Assembly: GCA_016219645.1 (NCBI GenBank)
Contig: JACRLR010000021.1
Span: 1-64,000 of the forward strand
Length of the DNA stretch: 64,000 bases
DNA from: Nitrospirota bacterium
Lineage (GTDB): Bacteria > Nitrospirota > Nitrospiria > Nitrospirales > Nitrospiraceae
Reading direction: 5' to 3'
The position numbers and the translations under genes were made by a program. Positions within the stretch are counted from its first letter, which is position 1; each line of letters begins with the position of its first letter. Of this stretch, positions 35,485 through 45,514 are shown piece by piece. Below the pieces are notes generated by a model that was given only the letters and a program-made list of their open reading frames with translations, was not told the origin of the DNA and made no database searches.

Positions 35485-36159
35485 TTACGGCAACGGAGAT
35501 TTTTCAAAGGTTTTGATAGCGATGGCCTTCTCTTTCATCTTCTTGACTAACCCGCCATATGAAACATCACGAATAATACTGGTGAAATGTGATCGGTAAT
35601 TGCTCACGATGCTGGCTCCATCAATGACGACGTCATAAACCCGCCATTCCTGGGCACGGTAAATCAGCCGAAAGTCGACCGGCGTGTCGATCTTCCGTCC
35701 CTTTATGTGTGCTTTGACTTCGGCAAAGGCGTCATTCCGAAGTTCCCCCAGAAAGACCACCTGTTCGTCAGAGCGGTCGGTGATGCGGCTCGCAAATGAA
35801 TCTCGAAGGAGTTGCACGAAGAGGCCGACGAACTCGCGCTGGTCTCGATAGGAAACCTTGGCCCAGGTGGCCCCTAAGGCACGTTTCGCCATTTCCTCGT
35901 AATCCACACGCTGTTTGATGATTCCTTCGATGGCACGCCGTCGTTCTTCGGCCCGTTCAGGTTGCTTCATGGTTTCGTTATCGAGGACTCGGATCAGATC
36001 GTCGATCGTGCCCTTCACCGCTTCTGTCGCGCTTGAGTCAATCCGGTCTGATGAAGTGGCGGCCAGCACAGGAGACCAGAAGGCCGATCCAGCGATTACT
36101 CCTAAGAGAAGCAGCAGATGTGGGAGTTTTTGGATCGTCATGTTGATGATGGTCGTCAC
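35485..36159 (-). CDS. mlaC: MlaC-family phospholipid-binding protein (Ttg2D)
   Basis: A 224-residue periplasmic protein. Signal peptide at about residues 10-33 ending in LAA. The mature part is typical of MlaC/Ttg2D: VDYEEMAKRALGATW near residue 85, LLRDSFASRI, and WRVYDVVIDGASIVSNYR near residue 180. MlaC shuttles phospholipids between the outer membrane complex and the inner membrane MlaFEDB transporter; none of those genes is nearby. GTG start at 36159 with AGGAG upstream; an ATG at 36141 is possible. Confidence 0.88.
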   Translation of the reverse strand: MTTIINMTIQKLPHLLLLLGVIAGSAFWSPVLAATSSDRIDSSATEAVKGTIDDLIRVLDNETMKQPERAEERRRAIEGIIKQRVDYEEMAKRALGATWAKVSYRDQREFVGLFVQLLRDSFASRITDRSDEQVVFLGELRNDAFAEVKAHIKGRKIDTPVDFRLIYRAQEWRVYDVVIDGASIVSNYRSHFTSIIRDVSYGGLVKKMKEKAIAIKTFEKSPLP

Positions 36160-36301
36160 GATACATGGCTCCTGCGATTGGGTATTTCCGGGAGTCTCAA
36201 GCGTAGCAGGGATGCTGCGTCTGTAAAGGAGGCTTCAACAGGGCGGAATGAGAGGGAAGTTCCGGGTCCATTCCGGAGAGCGGAGGAAGATGTCGGATTT
36301 A

Positions 36302-37996
36302 TTACCGGGCCGGCTGAGTTTTTTCGACCTTTGCCCAGGCGTCTTTGAGCGAGACAGTGCGGTTGAACACCAGTGTGCCAGAAGTCGAATCCAAGTCGGT
36401 ACAGAAGTATCCCAATCGCTCGAATTGGTACCTTGTGCCGGGCGTTGTCTGCTGCAAGCTTGGCTCAACCAGGCAGTTCGTGATCCGCTCCAGTGAATTG
36501 GGGTTGAGATAGGCTGTCCAATCGTGATCCGGCGGCACCTTCGCCAGGTCCGTCACCAAGAGGGGGTTGTAGAGACGGACCTCGGCTTTCGCCGCATGGG
36601 CTTCGGAGACCCAATGGATGGTCGCCTTGACCTTGCGCTGTTCCTGGGAGGCGCCGCTTTTTGTCGTGGGATCGTAGGTACAGTGAAGCTCGGTAATCTC
36701 GCCGGTCTGTGGGTCCCTTGTTACTCCGACGCACTTGATGATGTAGGCATACCGGAGTCGTACTTCTCGTCCCGGGGCGAGCCGGAAAAATTGCTTGGGC
36801 GGATCTTCACGGAAATCGTCCCGCTCAATATAGAGGATGCGAGAAAACGGGACCTTTCTTGTCCCTGCTGACGGATCTTCCGGGTTGTTGATCGCTTCCA
36901 ACTCCTCGGATTGGCCATCGGGATAGTTGTCGAGGATGATTTTGAGCGGTCGCAGCACCGCCATCACTCTGGTTGCTCGCTTGTTCAAGTCTTCGCGCAC
37001 AAAGTGTTCGAGTAGCTGCATCTCGACGATGGCGTCGCGTTTGGCGACGCCGATATGGTCGCAGAATGCCCGAATGGCTTCAGGGGTATAGCCGCGGCGG
37101 CGAAGTCCTCCGATCGACGGCAGTCGTGGGTCATCCCATCCGCTCACCAGTTGCTGTTCGACCAACTCGATGAGTTTACGTTTGCTCATGACCGTATTGG
37201 TCAGGTTCAAACGGGCGAATTCGATCTGCTGCGGCCGGTGCGGCGCCTCAGTCTGCTCGACGACCCAATCGTAGAGAGGCCGGTGATCTTCAAATTCCAA
37301 GGTGCAGATCGAGTGGGTGATCCCCTCCAGCGCGTCCGAGAGAGGATGCGCAAAGTCGTAGGCCGGATAGAGGCACCAGGCGCTCCCTGTTCGATAATGC
37401 GCGGCGTGCCGGATGCGGTAGAGAACCGGGTCTCGGTGGTTGATATTGGCCGAAGCCATGTCGATTTTGGCGCGAAGCACGTAGGCGCCGTCAGCGAACT
37501 CTCCGGCCCTCATGCGCCGAAAGAGGTCAAGGTTTTCATCGATCGAACGGCTGCGAGAAGGGCTGTCTACCCCGGGCTGAGTCAGGGTGCCTCGATAGGC
37601 ACGTATCTCTTCGGCCGTCAATGAGTCGACGTATGCCAGGCCTTTTTGAATCAATCGTAGAGCAAACTCGTAGAGTCGTTCGAAGTAATCCGAGGCAAAA
37701 AACATCTTCCCGTGCCAGTCGAATCCCAGCCACGTGATGTCGTTCTGAATGGCCTGGACATATTCCGTATTTTCGGTGGTCGGATTGGTATCGTCGAACC
37801 GCAGGTGGCAGATGCCGCCGGGAATGTCGTTCGCGATCCCGAAATTCAGGCAAATCGATTTCGCGTGGCCGATATGGAGATAGCCGTTCGGCTCCGGTGG
37901 AAAGCGCAGCACGACCCGGCCTCCATGTTTGCCGGCTGCGTGATCGGCGGCCACGATGTCGCGGATAAAGTTTGAAGCGCCAGCCTGTTCAGTCAT
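36302..37996 (-). CDS. glnS: Glutaminyl-tRNA synthetase
   Basis: A 564-residue class I synthetase that charges tRNA-Gln directly. Features: [16 protein letters not shown] (HIGH motif, about residues 33-48), RFDDTNP, and the KMSKS-like VMSKRKL near residue 270, then the two C-terminal beta-barrel anticodon-binding domains. Its presence together with gltX and two tRNA-Gln genes means glutamine charging by the direct route. Monocistronic. Confidence 0.95.
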   Translation of the reverse strand: MTEQAGASNFIRDIVAADHAAGKHGGRVVLRFPPEPNGYLHIGHAKSICLNFGIANDIPGGICHLRFDDTNPTTENTEYVQAIQNDITWLGFDWHGKMFFASDYFERLYEFALRLIQKGLAYVDSLTAEEIRAYRGTLTQPGVDSPSRSRSIDENLDLFRRMRAGEFADGAYVLRAKIDMASANINHRDPVLYRIRHAAHYRTGSAWCLYPAYDFAHPLSDALEGITHSICTLEFEDHRPLYDWVVEQTEAPHRPQQIEFARLNLTNTVMSKRKLIELVEQQLVSGWDDPRLPSIGGLRRRGYTPEAIRAFCDHIGVAKRDAIVEMQLLEHFVREDLNKRATRVMAVLRPLKIILDNYPDGQSEELEAINNPEDPSAGTRKVPFSRILYIERDDFREDPPKQFFRLAPGREVRLRYAYIIKCVGVTRDPQTGEITELHCTYDPTTKSGASQEQRKVKATIHWVSEAHAAKAEVRLYNPLLVTDLAKVPPDHDWTAYLNPNSLERITNCLVEPSLQQTTPGTRYQFERLGYFCTDLDSTSGTLVFNRTVSLKDAWAKVEKTQPAR

Positions 37997-38414
37997 GCAG
38001 GGTCATTGACTCACGGGGATTTATTAATTGTTATAGAAGTGGACATTATCATGTTGGGATTACAGGGAGAAGCCCTACCCCAATCTTAATATAAGAAATC
38101 TGCTGTCTTCCGCGCCTGTCAGATTCTCGGTGGGATGCGTCGAGGGGCACTATTTGAGATTCATCCCTCCCGGGGATGAGAAATGGTAGAAGGCCGCCTC
38201 AGGCACGCTCCCTGCCGACATAGAAAACCGTTATTGGGTTTGTCTGGTCTGTCTGGTTTTTTTGGGGTTGGACTAAACTAACCAGATGAACGAAATCAAG
38301 CAAACACACGATAGACGGAGAGGACGGCCTTTGCTTCCATCAGCGCAGCGTATGGTTGAGGTAACAATGCTACTGGCGTAGGTGGCTAGCGGCGGCAGTG
38401 GAAATTGCTGGGCG
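37997..38414. other. Intergenic region between glnS and the carbonic-anhydrase-like gene
   Basis: About 420 bases. Contains an A/T-rich stretch at 38030-38050 suited to the glnS promoter and a TGTCTGG direct repeat (three times, about 38240-38260) followed by seven T. A minus-strand frame at 38273-38527 overlaps the next gene's end in another frame and is not convincing. No other feature seen. Confidence 0.4.
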
Positions 38415-39476
38415 CTACTCGGGAGCGATGATCTCGAGCTTGCGCGACCGCCAATCAAGTACGGCAATCCGCATGTGCATCTTATGAGCCAGCTGTGGAT
38501 GTTTAGTATAGATGACATCCGCGGCAAACTTAGAAAGAAAACGAGACTTCAGTTCAGCGCGGGCACGGTCCACGCCAACCTCCTGGTAGGGGACCGAGGC
38601 CAACAGCAGAAAACCATCTTCGGGAATGCGGCCGGCGCGCATGTTGTCCTCGATGATGCCGGCGGCACGGTCGATCGGATCGTCGAGGTTGGGGCTGTAG
38701 GGGCCAACGATGAGCGCAAGGTTGGGCATGTGCAAGAAATCGAATCCGCGCCCCACGCAAATCATCCACTCGTGGTGCTCGATATCCAGTGCGCGCTCTG
38801 TCTTCCGGAGCTCAGCGATTCGTTCCATGTTGCCGAACACCAGCGGTTCGAGATCATAACGGATTTGGCTGTGCATGTCCGGAAACATCTCCGCCAGGCG
38901 CGGCCGCAAGCTATCTTTCTCTTCGACTGCAAACTGAGAGATATCGAGCAGCTCGCCGTTTGAGCCGTGCAGGATAAGCGCCTCCTCGTCCGTTTCGAAT
39001 CCGCAGACGAGGGGATAGACCGTCCCGTGGTCGATGCCGAAGACATGCTCGACCTGTTTTTTGATGGTGTACGTGTAGGCGCGTGCCGCCTGGGTGTCGT
39101 AGTTGAACCCTGCGCAACCGCGGTACTTGTCGCCTTTGGAATAGTGATAGGTGATCAAAAGCAACACCCGCTGACCCCGGCTGACCACGCTATGCACGTA
39201 ATTAGCCAAGACCTCGCCCAAATGCGGCCAGCCCAAGTCGAACACCCCACCGAGATTGCGAAATGGCTGGATGATGCCGGACGGCGTATGGGTGTCGACT
39301 GATAGATTGATGCGCCCATCCATGCATTTGAGTGCGGCGATCGCCGAGGGATGCTCGGCCATGTAGCGCTGCCGTTCGATGGTAGTAGCGGAACTGGAAA
39401 ACGAGTCTGAATACTGACGTGCATGCTGCATCAACCATTCGATGCGATGGGCAATGGGTTTGTGGTGGGTATCCAT
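38415..39476 (-). CDS. Carbonic-anhydrase-like protein near the DAB locus
   Basis: A 353-residue soluble protein. It has a beta-carbonic-anhydrase-like zinc pattern: Cys and Asp in KCMDGRI near residue 50, then His and Cys in YHYSKGDKYRGCAGF near residues 110-124. Between them lies RNLGGVFDLGWPHLGE. The length is well above the ~200-230 residues of ordinary beta enzymes, and the C-terminal half is unassigned. It may be related to the carboxysome-shell-type anhydrases, but activity is not proven by sequence. ATG at 39476; it diverges from dabA across 760 bases. Confidence 0.6.
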   Translation of the reverse strand: MDTHHKPIAHRIEWLMQHARQYSDSFSSSATTIERQRYMAEHPSAIAALKCMDGRINLSVDTHTPSGIIQPFRNLGGVFDLGWPHLGEVLANYVHSVVSRGQRVLLLITYHYSKGDKYRGCAGFNYDTQAARAYTYTIKKQVEHVFGIDHGTVYPLVCGFETDEEALILHGSNGELLDISQFAVEEKDSLRPRLAEMFPDMHSQIRYDLEPLVFGNMERIAELRKTERALDIEHHEWMICVGRGFDFLHMPNLALIVGPYSPNLDDPIDRAAGIIEDNMRAGRIPEDGFLLLASVPYQEVGVDRARAELKSRFLSKFAADVIYTKHPQLAHKMHMRIAVLDWRSRKLEIIAPE

Positions 39477-39626
39477 GGGCACCCTTTACAATAAAATCGT
39501 TATGAGGTGCAAGTCCAACTCCAAATCCAAAGAACAATTCCTCGCCGCTCACGTAGCCCAGATATGGCGACTTTTTCGGGCCACAATCGTCTCCAGTGCT
39601 GATATGGTAAACAAAGGACTTTCGTT

Positions 39627-39689
39627 ATGAATCCAGAGTGTCACCCTCTCCGCGGTTGCGACAGAGGAAAATGCGACGTTGACAGCTAA
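39627..39689 (+). CDS. Possible 20-residue Cys-rich small peptide
   Basis: ATG with AAAGGA 8 bases upstream and a TAA stop; the product has three Cys and a His among 20 residues (C5, H6, C11, C16). It lies in the long intergenic region before dabA. Size makes chance likely; could be a leader peptide. Low confidence. Confidence 0.2.
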   Translation: MNPECHPLRGCDRGKCDVDS

Positions 39690-40039
39690 TCATGCGGCTG
39701 GTACAAGTACAGCGTTTTTTTGGATCTCAAAGGGGAGGCATGCAAAACGCACTCGTAATTCCGGCCCACTACAGAACGATAATACAACATCAATACAACA
39801 TCGACTGCGGGTACAACAAAAGCCACTCGTGAGTCCCTCCAAGGCCTCGGAGAGGCTTAGGGTGATTTTTTGCGAACACAGAATTTTATAGACCCAGACG
39901 GTCCGAAGCCATACGCTGACGTTATTATGACTCCTGCTTGCCGCGTACACAGTCGGTATCCTGCTTCCACTGAGTGTTCCGCAAACGCCGCAATCCCAAG
40001 GGATTCCTGGTAGTATTTGCGCTTGTGTCGCAAGTAGGC

Positions 40040-40063
40040 ATTGTCAACTTAAGTCGAATAGGG
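40040..40063. promoter_or_regulatory. 24-base motif shared with the SulP gene, copy 1
   Basis: ATTGTCAAC-TTA-AGTCGAATAGGG. Copy 2 at 48069-48092 is identical at 22 of 24 positions. This copy lies about 95 bases before the GTG at 40158 and 176 before the ATG at 40239. A shared regulator site is the simplest reading. I noticed no third copy. Confidence 0.5.
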
Positions 40064-40238
40064 CTGATTTTCTACCTCGGGCCAGGAACCTGAATGTTGA
40101 ACAATCAATGCGCTATGAATTCGTGTATGGCCTAAATTTCGTTCAAATTCACTTAATGTGACAAAACCCGAGCAAGGTGTGCAGCTTGACGGCGGCCTTG
40201 CGTGTGCGGAATTTGGCCCAGGGAAGAGCGACAGACAT

Positions 40239-43200
40239 ATGGAACACGCCTCCCAGCCTGCACTGAACGAGGCAGAGCGTGAGGAGCTTCGAGCTCTGGT
40301 ATCACAGGCGGTCGAAGCCATTCCTCCGAACTGGCCGCTGCGTACCTTCGCCTATCGCAATCCCTTGGTCGGGTTCGAACATTTGCCCTTTGAAGAAGCC
40401 GTCTCGCGAGCGAAGGAGGTGATTGGAGGAGAAGGCTATCTATCCACTGCGGAGTACCGAGCATGCTACGCCGAGGGACGGATTTCCGAGCAGGAGCTTT
40501 TGAGTGCCCTGCGATCGCGGGAGCCGGAGCTCGCATCGCAGGACGGTGTTCGTGCCGGAGAGCGGAGTCTCCATCCTGAAGAGATCCTCCTAGTCCACTG
40601 TGTGTACGGCATCGATCCGCTCGACCCCAAATTATTGCAATGGCAACTCACAGAGGAAGACGCCACCCACCGTATCCGTCCTGATGTTCCCCAGTCCATC
40701 AAAGATCGGCTGCGATCGCACGCGGCGGGGCGCGACCCTGAAGCGGTCTACATTCGTTCGCTGTGGTCCGGGGCCTTGAAGGCGCTCGATCTCTCCGAAG
40801 ATGGGTCGGCCGGCAACCATGGGCATTCCCCCACAAGGGCCCAGGCTGGAGGATCTGTGCAAGCCGGGCATGGACCGGCGCAGCAGCGCATCCGCACCGC
40901 CGTCGAGATCATCGACGATCTCACCGGCTCCGATCTGAAACAAGCGATCAACGAACACATGATCAAGTGGTGCGCCGCATTCGTGGATGAAGGCATGGCG
41001 GATTGGCCGATGCCCTCACGCAGGCACGGATTTTATCGGGCCTGGCGGGATCTCGCGTCGCGCGAGGCTGCTCGATGGACTCTCGGGATCTCCGACTGGG
41101 CTCGAAGGGTGAAGGCGCTCCCAGACCGCCCTGAAGATGCCCTCGCGTCGAGCCTTCACCGCTTGCAGGTCCCCGACGAGCAACGGGAAGAGTACCTGCG
41201 CCGGCACCTCAGCCGGTTGCCGGGCTGGGCCGGCTATATTCGCTGGCGAGACAAGAACCCGGATTATCCTGAACAGGCCCGTCACCCCATCGATCCGCTG
41301 GAATACCTGGCCGTGCGCCTGTTTTACGAGGCTGAGCTGGCCGAGAAAGTCTGTCGGAGTACGTTAGGCATCAACTCGGTACTTCCCGATCTCCTCGAAC
41401 GCGCAAGATCCCATGATCTGAATGACGCCAACTCCCATGCCCATGCACACGACGCGCACACGGAAACCGTCTGCCGGGACGTCTGGCGACTCTTCCACAT
41501 GGCTCAATTCCTCGAGCTTCGCCCTGAGGATCTTCAACACCTGCCGCCGGCGGATGCCAGGTCGTTGCTGTCCTGGCTCGATCGGTTCCCTTCCGACGCG
41601 CTCCGTCCTGTGTGGCACGAGGCCTACGAGGCAGAATATCGACACTCGCTGATTGCGAGGCTGGTGAGCGAGAGGCAGAAATCCGCAGCCGACACAAGTC
41701 AGGAGCGTCCGAGACCTCGAGCGCAAGCTGCGTTCTGTATCGATGCCCGCTCCAAGCCGTTCCGCCGTCATCTGGAAGCTCAGGGCGACTACGATACGAT
41801 CGGATTCGCCGGGTTTTTCGGCACGCCGATCGACTACCGCATGCTCAATCGTGAGGAAGATCTTCTCCTCTGTCCCGTGCTGATCAAGCCAAAATATGTG
41901 GTGAAGGAGGAGCCGCGGTGGGCTCAGGACCCCGAGGTCCAACGCTACCTGCTCGGCGACCACTGGAGAGAGTTCGTTCGGCACCTGTTTCACCAGGCCA
42001 AGGCGAACCCAGCCAGTTCCTATCTCACGTTCGACCTGTTTGGGTTGGTGTTCGGACTGGCGATGTTGGGGAAAACCCTGCTTGTGAAGCCCTATGAGCT
42101 GGTGCGCACGGGGTTGCGTCGCTGGCTCACCCCACCGATCCCGACCCGAATCCCGGTAGAGAAATTCCCTGAACGGGAGCGAGAGGCTTTCATTGACGGC
42201 AACGAACGGGCTTGCATCGCCGAGGTACTCGAACAGCGGATCGACCGTCGGAACGTCACGGTCACCCTCTCGCAGGAGGTCCTCGAAGAATTTCGGCTCG
42301 CCGCCCTTCGGGAGCCGGAGGCTTGCGGCCACGCGATGCGACAGACCACAGCGTCCGAGCGGCTTGGTCTTTCTGTGGAGCAGGAGCATGCCTTATTGGA
42401 GGAACTCCGATATCAGTACGGGCTCAATGCCCGCAACCACCATGTGTCGCTCGAACATTTCGCGGCGCGCAGGTTCTCCCCGGCAGAAAAATCGGCGGTG
42501 GTCGAAAACGCACTCCGCGTCATGAGCCTGACGAGAGGGTTCGCTCGCTTGGTGCTGCTCTGCGGCCATGGGAGCACCACAGAGAACAACCCGTACGCAT
42601 CCGCGTACCACTGCGGGGCCTGCGGAGGGAATCCCGGCGGACCCAATGCCAGGGTCTTGGCAGCCCTGGCCAATAAGCCGAAGGTCCGCCAGGAGCTACG
42701 GAACCAGGGGATCGAGATTCCGGAGGACACGTGGTTTATCGCCGGTGAGCACAATACGACCACGGACCATGTCACCTTGTTTGATCTGGAAGAATTGCCC
42801 GAGTCGCACCGTCCGGATGTGCGCCAGTTGCAACAGGATCTGGAAGCGGCAAGACTCCTGAACACACAGGAACGCCTGGCTCGATTGCCGGGGGCTCCCA
42901 GCGGGACCTTGCCCCAGGCTGCCGCCCGCTATACATCGCAAGTCAGCCGTGACTGGGCCCAAGTCCGACCGGAGTGGGGGCTCTCCAGCAATGCGGCATT
43001 TATTGTTGGACGCCGGTCGCTGACACGAGGCCTCAAGCTTGACGGTCGGGTCTTTCTCCACAATTACGACCAGTCCCAGGACGAAACCGGCAGGGCGCTG
43101 GAAGCCATCATGACCGCCCCGCTGGTCGTCTGCCAAATGATCAATTTTCAATATTATTTCTCCGCGACGGACAGCTGGGTGTTCGGGAGCGGGACCAAAG

Positions 43201-43502
43201 TCTTGCACAACGTCGTCAGCGGAGTCGGCGTGATGCTCGGAAGACACAGCGATCTGCAAACAGGGTTTCCCTTTCAAGCCCTGACCACGGGATCTCGCCG
43301 GTTTCATGAGCCGCTCCGTCTGCTCGCCGTGATCGAGGCGGACCAGGGAAGAATCTCCCAGGTCATCTCCCGCCACGTGGTGCTTCAGAATTTTTTCAAC
43401 AATCAGTGGCTCTATCTCGTCTCCTGCCATCCCACCACGGGAGAGTTTTCGGAATATCAGCCAGGAGGCACCTGGAAGGCGATTTCCCCACAGATCTCAT
43501 GA
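40239..43502 (+). CDS. dabA: DabA (DUF2309/UPF0753), CO2-converting subunit of an inorganic-carbon pump
   Basis: DabA proteins are membrane-bound, beta-carbonic-anhydrase-like subunits that turn CO2 into bicarbonate coupled to ion flow through a NuoL-type partner. The zinc site is intact: Cys500 and Asp502 in FCIDARSKPFRRH, His777 in CGHGSTTENN, Cys792 in YHCGACGGNPGG (numbered from the ATG at 40239). A His-rich insert (NSHAHAHDAH) lies near residue 400. At 1087 residues it is at the long end for the family. A GTG at 40158 would add 27 residues. The stop overlaps the NuoL-like start (ATGA). Confidence 0.9.
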   Translation: MEHASQPALNEAEREELRALVSQAVEAIPPNWPLRTFAYRNPLVGFEHLPFEEAVSRAKEVIGGEGYLSTAEYRACYAEGRISEQELLSALRSREPELASQDGVRAGERSLHPEEILLVHCVYGIDPLDPKLLQWQLTEEDATHRIRPDVPQSIKDRLRSHAAGRDPEAVYIRSLWSGALKALDLSEDGSAGNHGHSPTRAQAGGSVQAGHGPAQQRIRTAVEIIDDLTGSDLKQAINEHMIKWCAAFVDEGMADWPMPSRRHGFYRAWRDLASREAARWTLGISDWARRVKALPDRPEDALASSLHRLQVPDEQREEYLRRHLSRLPGWAGYIRWRDKNPDYPEQARHPIDPLEYLAVRLFYEAELAEKVCRSTLGINSVLPDLLERARSHDLNDANSHAHAHDAHTETVCRDVWRLFHMAQFLELRPEDLQHLPPADARSLLSWLDRFPSDALRPVWHEAYEAEYRHSLIARLVSERQKSAADTSQERPRPRAQAAFCIDARSKPFRRHLEAQGDYDTIGFAGFFGTPIDYRMLNREEDLLLCPVLIKPKYVVKEEPRWAQDPEVQRYLLGDHWREFVRHLFHQAKANPASSYLTFDLFGLVFGLAMLGKTLLVKPYELVRTGLRRWLTPPIPTRIPVEKFPEREREAFIDGNERACIAEVLEQRIDRRNVTVTLSQEVLEEFRLAALREPEACGHAMRQTTASERLGLSVEQEHALLEELRYQYGLNARNHHVSLEHFAARRFSPAEKSAVVENALRVMSLTRGFARLVLLCGHGSTTENNPYASAYHCGACGGNPGGPNARVLAALANKPKVRQELRNQGIEIPEDTWFIAGEHNTTTDHVTLFDLEELPESHRPDVRQLQQDLEAARLLNTQERLARLPGAPSGTLPQAAARYTSQVSRDWAQVRPEWGLSSNAAFIVGRRSLTRGLKLDGRVFLHNYDQSQDETGRALEAIMTAPLVVCQMINFQYYFSATDSWVFGSGTKVLHNVVSGVGVMLGRHSDLQTGFPFQALTTGSRRFHEPLRLLAVIEADQGRISQVISRHVVLQNFFNNQWLYLVSCHPTTGEFSEYQPGGTWKAISPQIS

Positions 43503-45514
43503 TGATGAACACGGCGTATATTCTGATCCCGGCCCTTCCGTTTGCCGCCTTCCTGATCATCGCACTGGGCAGCCGGTGGTTAGGCGAGGGGAGCCACCGG
43601 CTGGCAATCCCGGCGGTCTCCGCCTCGTTCATCCTCTCGGTCCTGGCCTGTATCGACGTGTACCAAAACGGAGCCAGGTCGATCCCGTTGTATACCCTGA
43701 TCACATCAGGCAGTCTGACCGTCGAAGCAGGTCTCTATGTAGACGCGGTCACGGTGACCCTGCTGTTCCTCGTCACCGGGGTCAGCAGCCTGGTCCATGT
43801 CTTTTCCAGCCGATATATGCAGGCGGACCCGCGCTACGCCCGCTTCTTCGCACTGATCGCGCTCTTTACCTTCGCCATGGTCATGCTGGTCATGGGCGCG
43901 AATCTGTTCATGTTATTCATGTTCTGGGAAATCATGGGCCTGTGCTCCTACCTATTGATTTCCCATTGGTCACGCCGTCCGTCGGCCTGCGACGCCGCGA
44001 CGAAAGCCTTTCTCGTGAATGGGGTGGCGGATATCGGCCTCGCATTCGGCATCTACCTGACCTGGGCCACCTTCGGCACGCTCGACATTCAGACGATCTT
44101 GTCGGCTGCGCCACAGTACGCCGATCAGACGGTGAACCTCCTTGGATGGCTCGGTCTTGAGTGGCAGGCCCCCATCCTCTCCGTGATTGCGTTGCTGTTG
44201 TTCATGGGCCCGATCGGCAAGTCCGCGCAGATTCCCCTCCACGTCTGGCTCCCATTTGCGATGGAAGCCCCGACCCCGGTCTCCGCGCTGATCCACGCCG
44301 CGACCATGGTCAACGCGGGCGTGTACCTCCTGATCCGGATGGCGCCGCTGTATGTGCTGGCCCCGGGCATCATGAACGTGGTGGCGGTCATCGGCGGCAT
44401 GACCGCCCTCTTTGCCGCCCTGGTCGCCCTCACGCAATTCGACATCAAGCGCATTCTGGCCTATTCGACGATCAGCCAACTGGGGTTCATGGTGATGGCC
44501 TGCGGCGTCGGCGCATACGGTGCCGCCATCTTTCACCTCCTTACCCATGGCGCCATGAAGAGTTTCCTCTTTCTCTCCGCAGGCAGCGCCCTTCACAATC
44601 TCGGTGGAGCCCACCATGGTGAACACGACGGCGATCACGCCGAACACGGAGGTCCATCGCGACCACGGGTGTCACGACAATATGTCCGCCTGTACGTCGG
44701 CGCCCTGATCATGGGGTTGATTCCACCGATCGTCATTTTCTGGGGGCCCTACGAACAGTTGTGGGAACTGTCGCATCTCGACCATGCACGGGTTGCCTTC
44801 TGGATCACGGGGCTGGCAACGACGTTTTTCGTCGCATTCTATCTGTTCCAGGGGACCATGGAGATCTTCACGCCATCCGGTCGCGTCGACTGGTCCGAGG
44901 GATTTCGACCGGAGATGATGCGGCCGCAACTGTTTTCGGCATCGCTGCTCCTGGGACTCATTCCCATTACGGCAGGACTCGCCCTGCTCCGCCTTCTGAT
45001 CTGGGGCGACTTTCTCGAATTCATTTCTCCGGTACACCATGAGGGGGCCGCTGCTCTGGAGAGGATTTTGCTCGCGGGCTGGTCCCCCGTGAGCCTTCTT
45101 CTTGGCGTCGGCGTCGCGATAGCCGGCTGGGCCACGGCGTTCTATTTCCATATCTTTCCGATCCATCCCTCGGCATGGTGGGCGGAGCGCAAAAAAGCGC
45201 TCTACCTGTTCTTTTTGAATCAAGGGTACTTCGATCAAGTCTACGAGACCATGATCATCCGCCCGTACCTGCGATTCGCTTCGTGGCTCTGGCAAAACCT
45301 GGATGTGCGGCTTATCGATCGGCCCTCGGACTGGCTTGTACACACAGCGGACAAGATCGGGATGCGTGTCGTGAAAGTCTTTGGCGGCAACCAGGCCGTT
45401 GACGTCAAACCTGGGGTGCCGTATGCCGCGATGCGCTTGCTGATGATACTGTTGATCTTTCTCCTGTTCCTGCTGGGTGTGGCCGAGGAGGTCGAGATTT
45501 ATTTCTTAGCGTGA
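43499..45514 (+). CDS. NuoL-like ion-translocating subunit (DabB-type)
   Basis: A 671-residue polytopic membrane protein of the Mrp/NuoL antiporter family and the likely DabB partner of DabA. The key glutamate of TM5 is present in FMFWEIMGLCSY. Also present are the lysine-containing GKSAQIPLHVWLPFAMEAPTPVSALIHAATMV (about residues 238-269) and AYSTISQLGFM. A His-rich loop (HHGEHDGDHAEHGG) lies near residue 375. It is full NuoL length with the C-terminal extension, whereas typical DabB is shorter. No other complex I gene is here apart from the NuoM-like gene that follows. Confidence 0.85.
   Translation: MMMNTAYILIPALPFAAFLIIALGSRWLGEGSHRLAIPAVSASFILSVLACIDVYQNGARSIPLYTLITSGSLTVEAGLYVDAVTVTLLFLVTGVSSLVHVFSSRYMQADPRYARFFALIALFTFAMVMLVMGANLFMLFMFWEIMGLCSYLLISHWSRRPSACDAATKAFLVNGVADIGLAFGIYLTWATFGTLDIQTILSAAPQYADQTVNLLGWLGLEWQAPILSVIALLLFMGPIGKSAQIPLHVWLPFAMEAPTPVSALIHAATMVNAGVYLLIRMAPLYVLAPGIMNVVAVIGGMTALFAALVALTQFDIKRILAYSTISQLGFMVMACGVGAYGAAIFHLLTHGAMKSFLFLSAGSALHNLGGAHHGEHDGDHAEHGGPSRPRVSRQYVRLYVGALIMGLIPPIVIFWGPYEQLWELSHLDHARVAFWITGLATTFFVAFYLFQGTMEIFTPSGRVDWSEGFRPEMMRPQLFSASLLLGLIPITAGLALLRLLIWGDFLEFISPVHHEGAAALERILLAGWSPVSLLLGVGVAIAGWATAFYFHIFPIHPSAWWAERKKALYLFFLNQGYFDQVYETMIIRPYLRFASWLWQNLDVRLIDRPSDWLVHTADKIGMRVVKVFGGNQAVDVKPGVPYAAMRLLMILLIFLLFLLGVAEEVEIYFLA

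Larger units (their letters stand above)
39477..40238. other. Long divergent intergenic region before dabA
   Basis: About 760 bases between the divergent anhydrase-like gene and dabA. It holds a 20-codon frame with a ribosome site (39627-39689), a weak GCCTC/GAGGC hairpin followed by T residues near 39838-39870, and the 24-base motif at 40040-40063 shared with the SulP gene. The dabA frame stays open back to 40158. Probably contains the promoters of both flanking genes. Confidence 0.5.

Noticed and set aside
38273-38527. Minus-strand 84-codon frame at the end of the anhydrase-like gene
   Set aside because: Overlaps it out of frame and reads through a low-complexity region.
40158-40238. GTG start for dabA at 40158
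   Set aside because: Possible, but no ribosome site; the ATG at 40239 has a GGGAAGAG site upstream. Kept as an alternative in the dabA entry.
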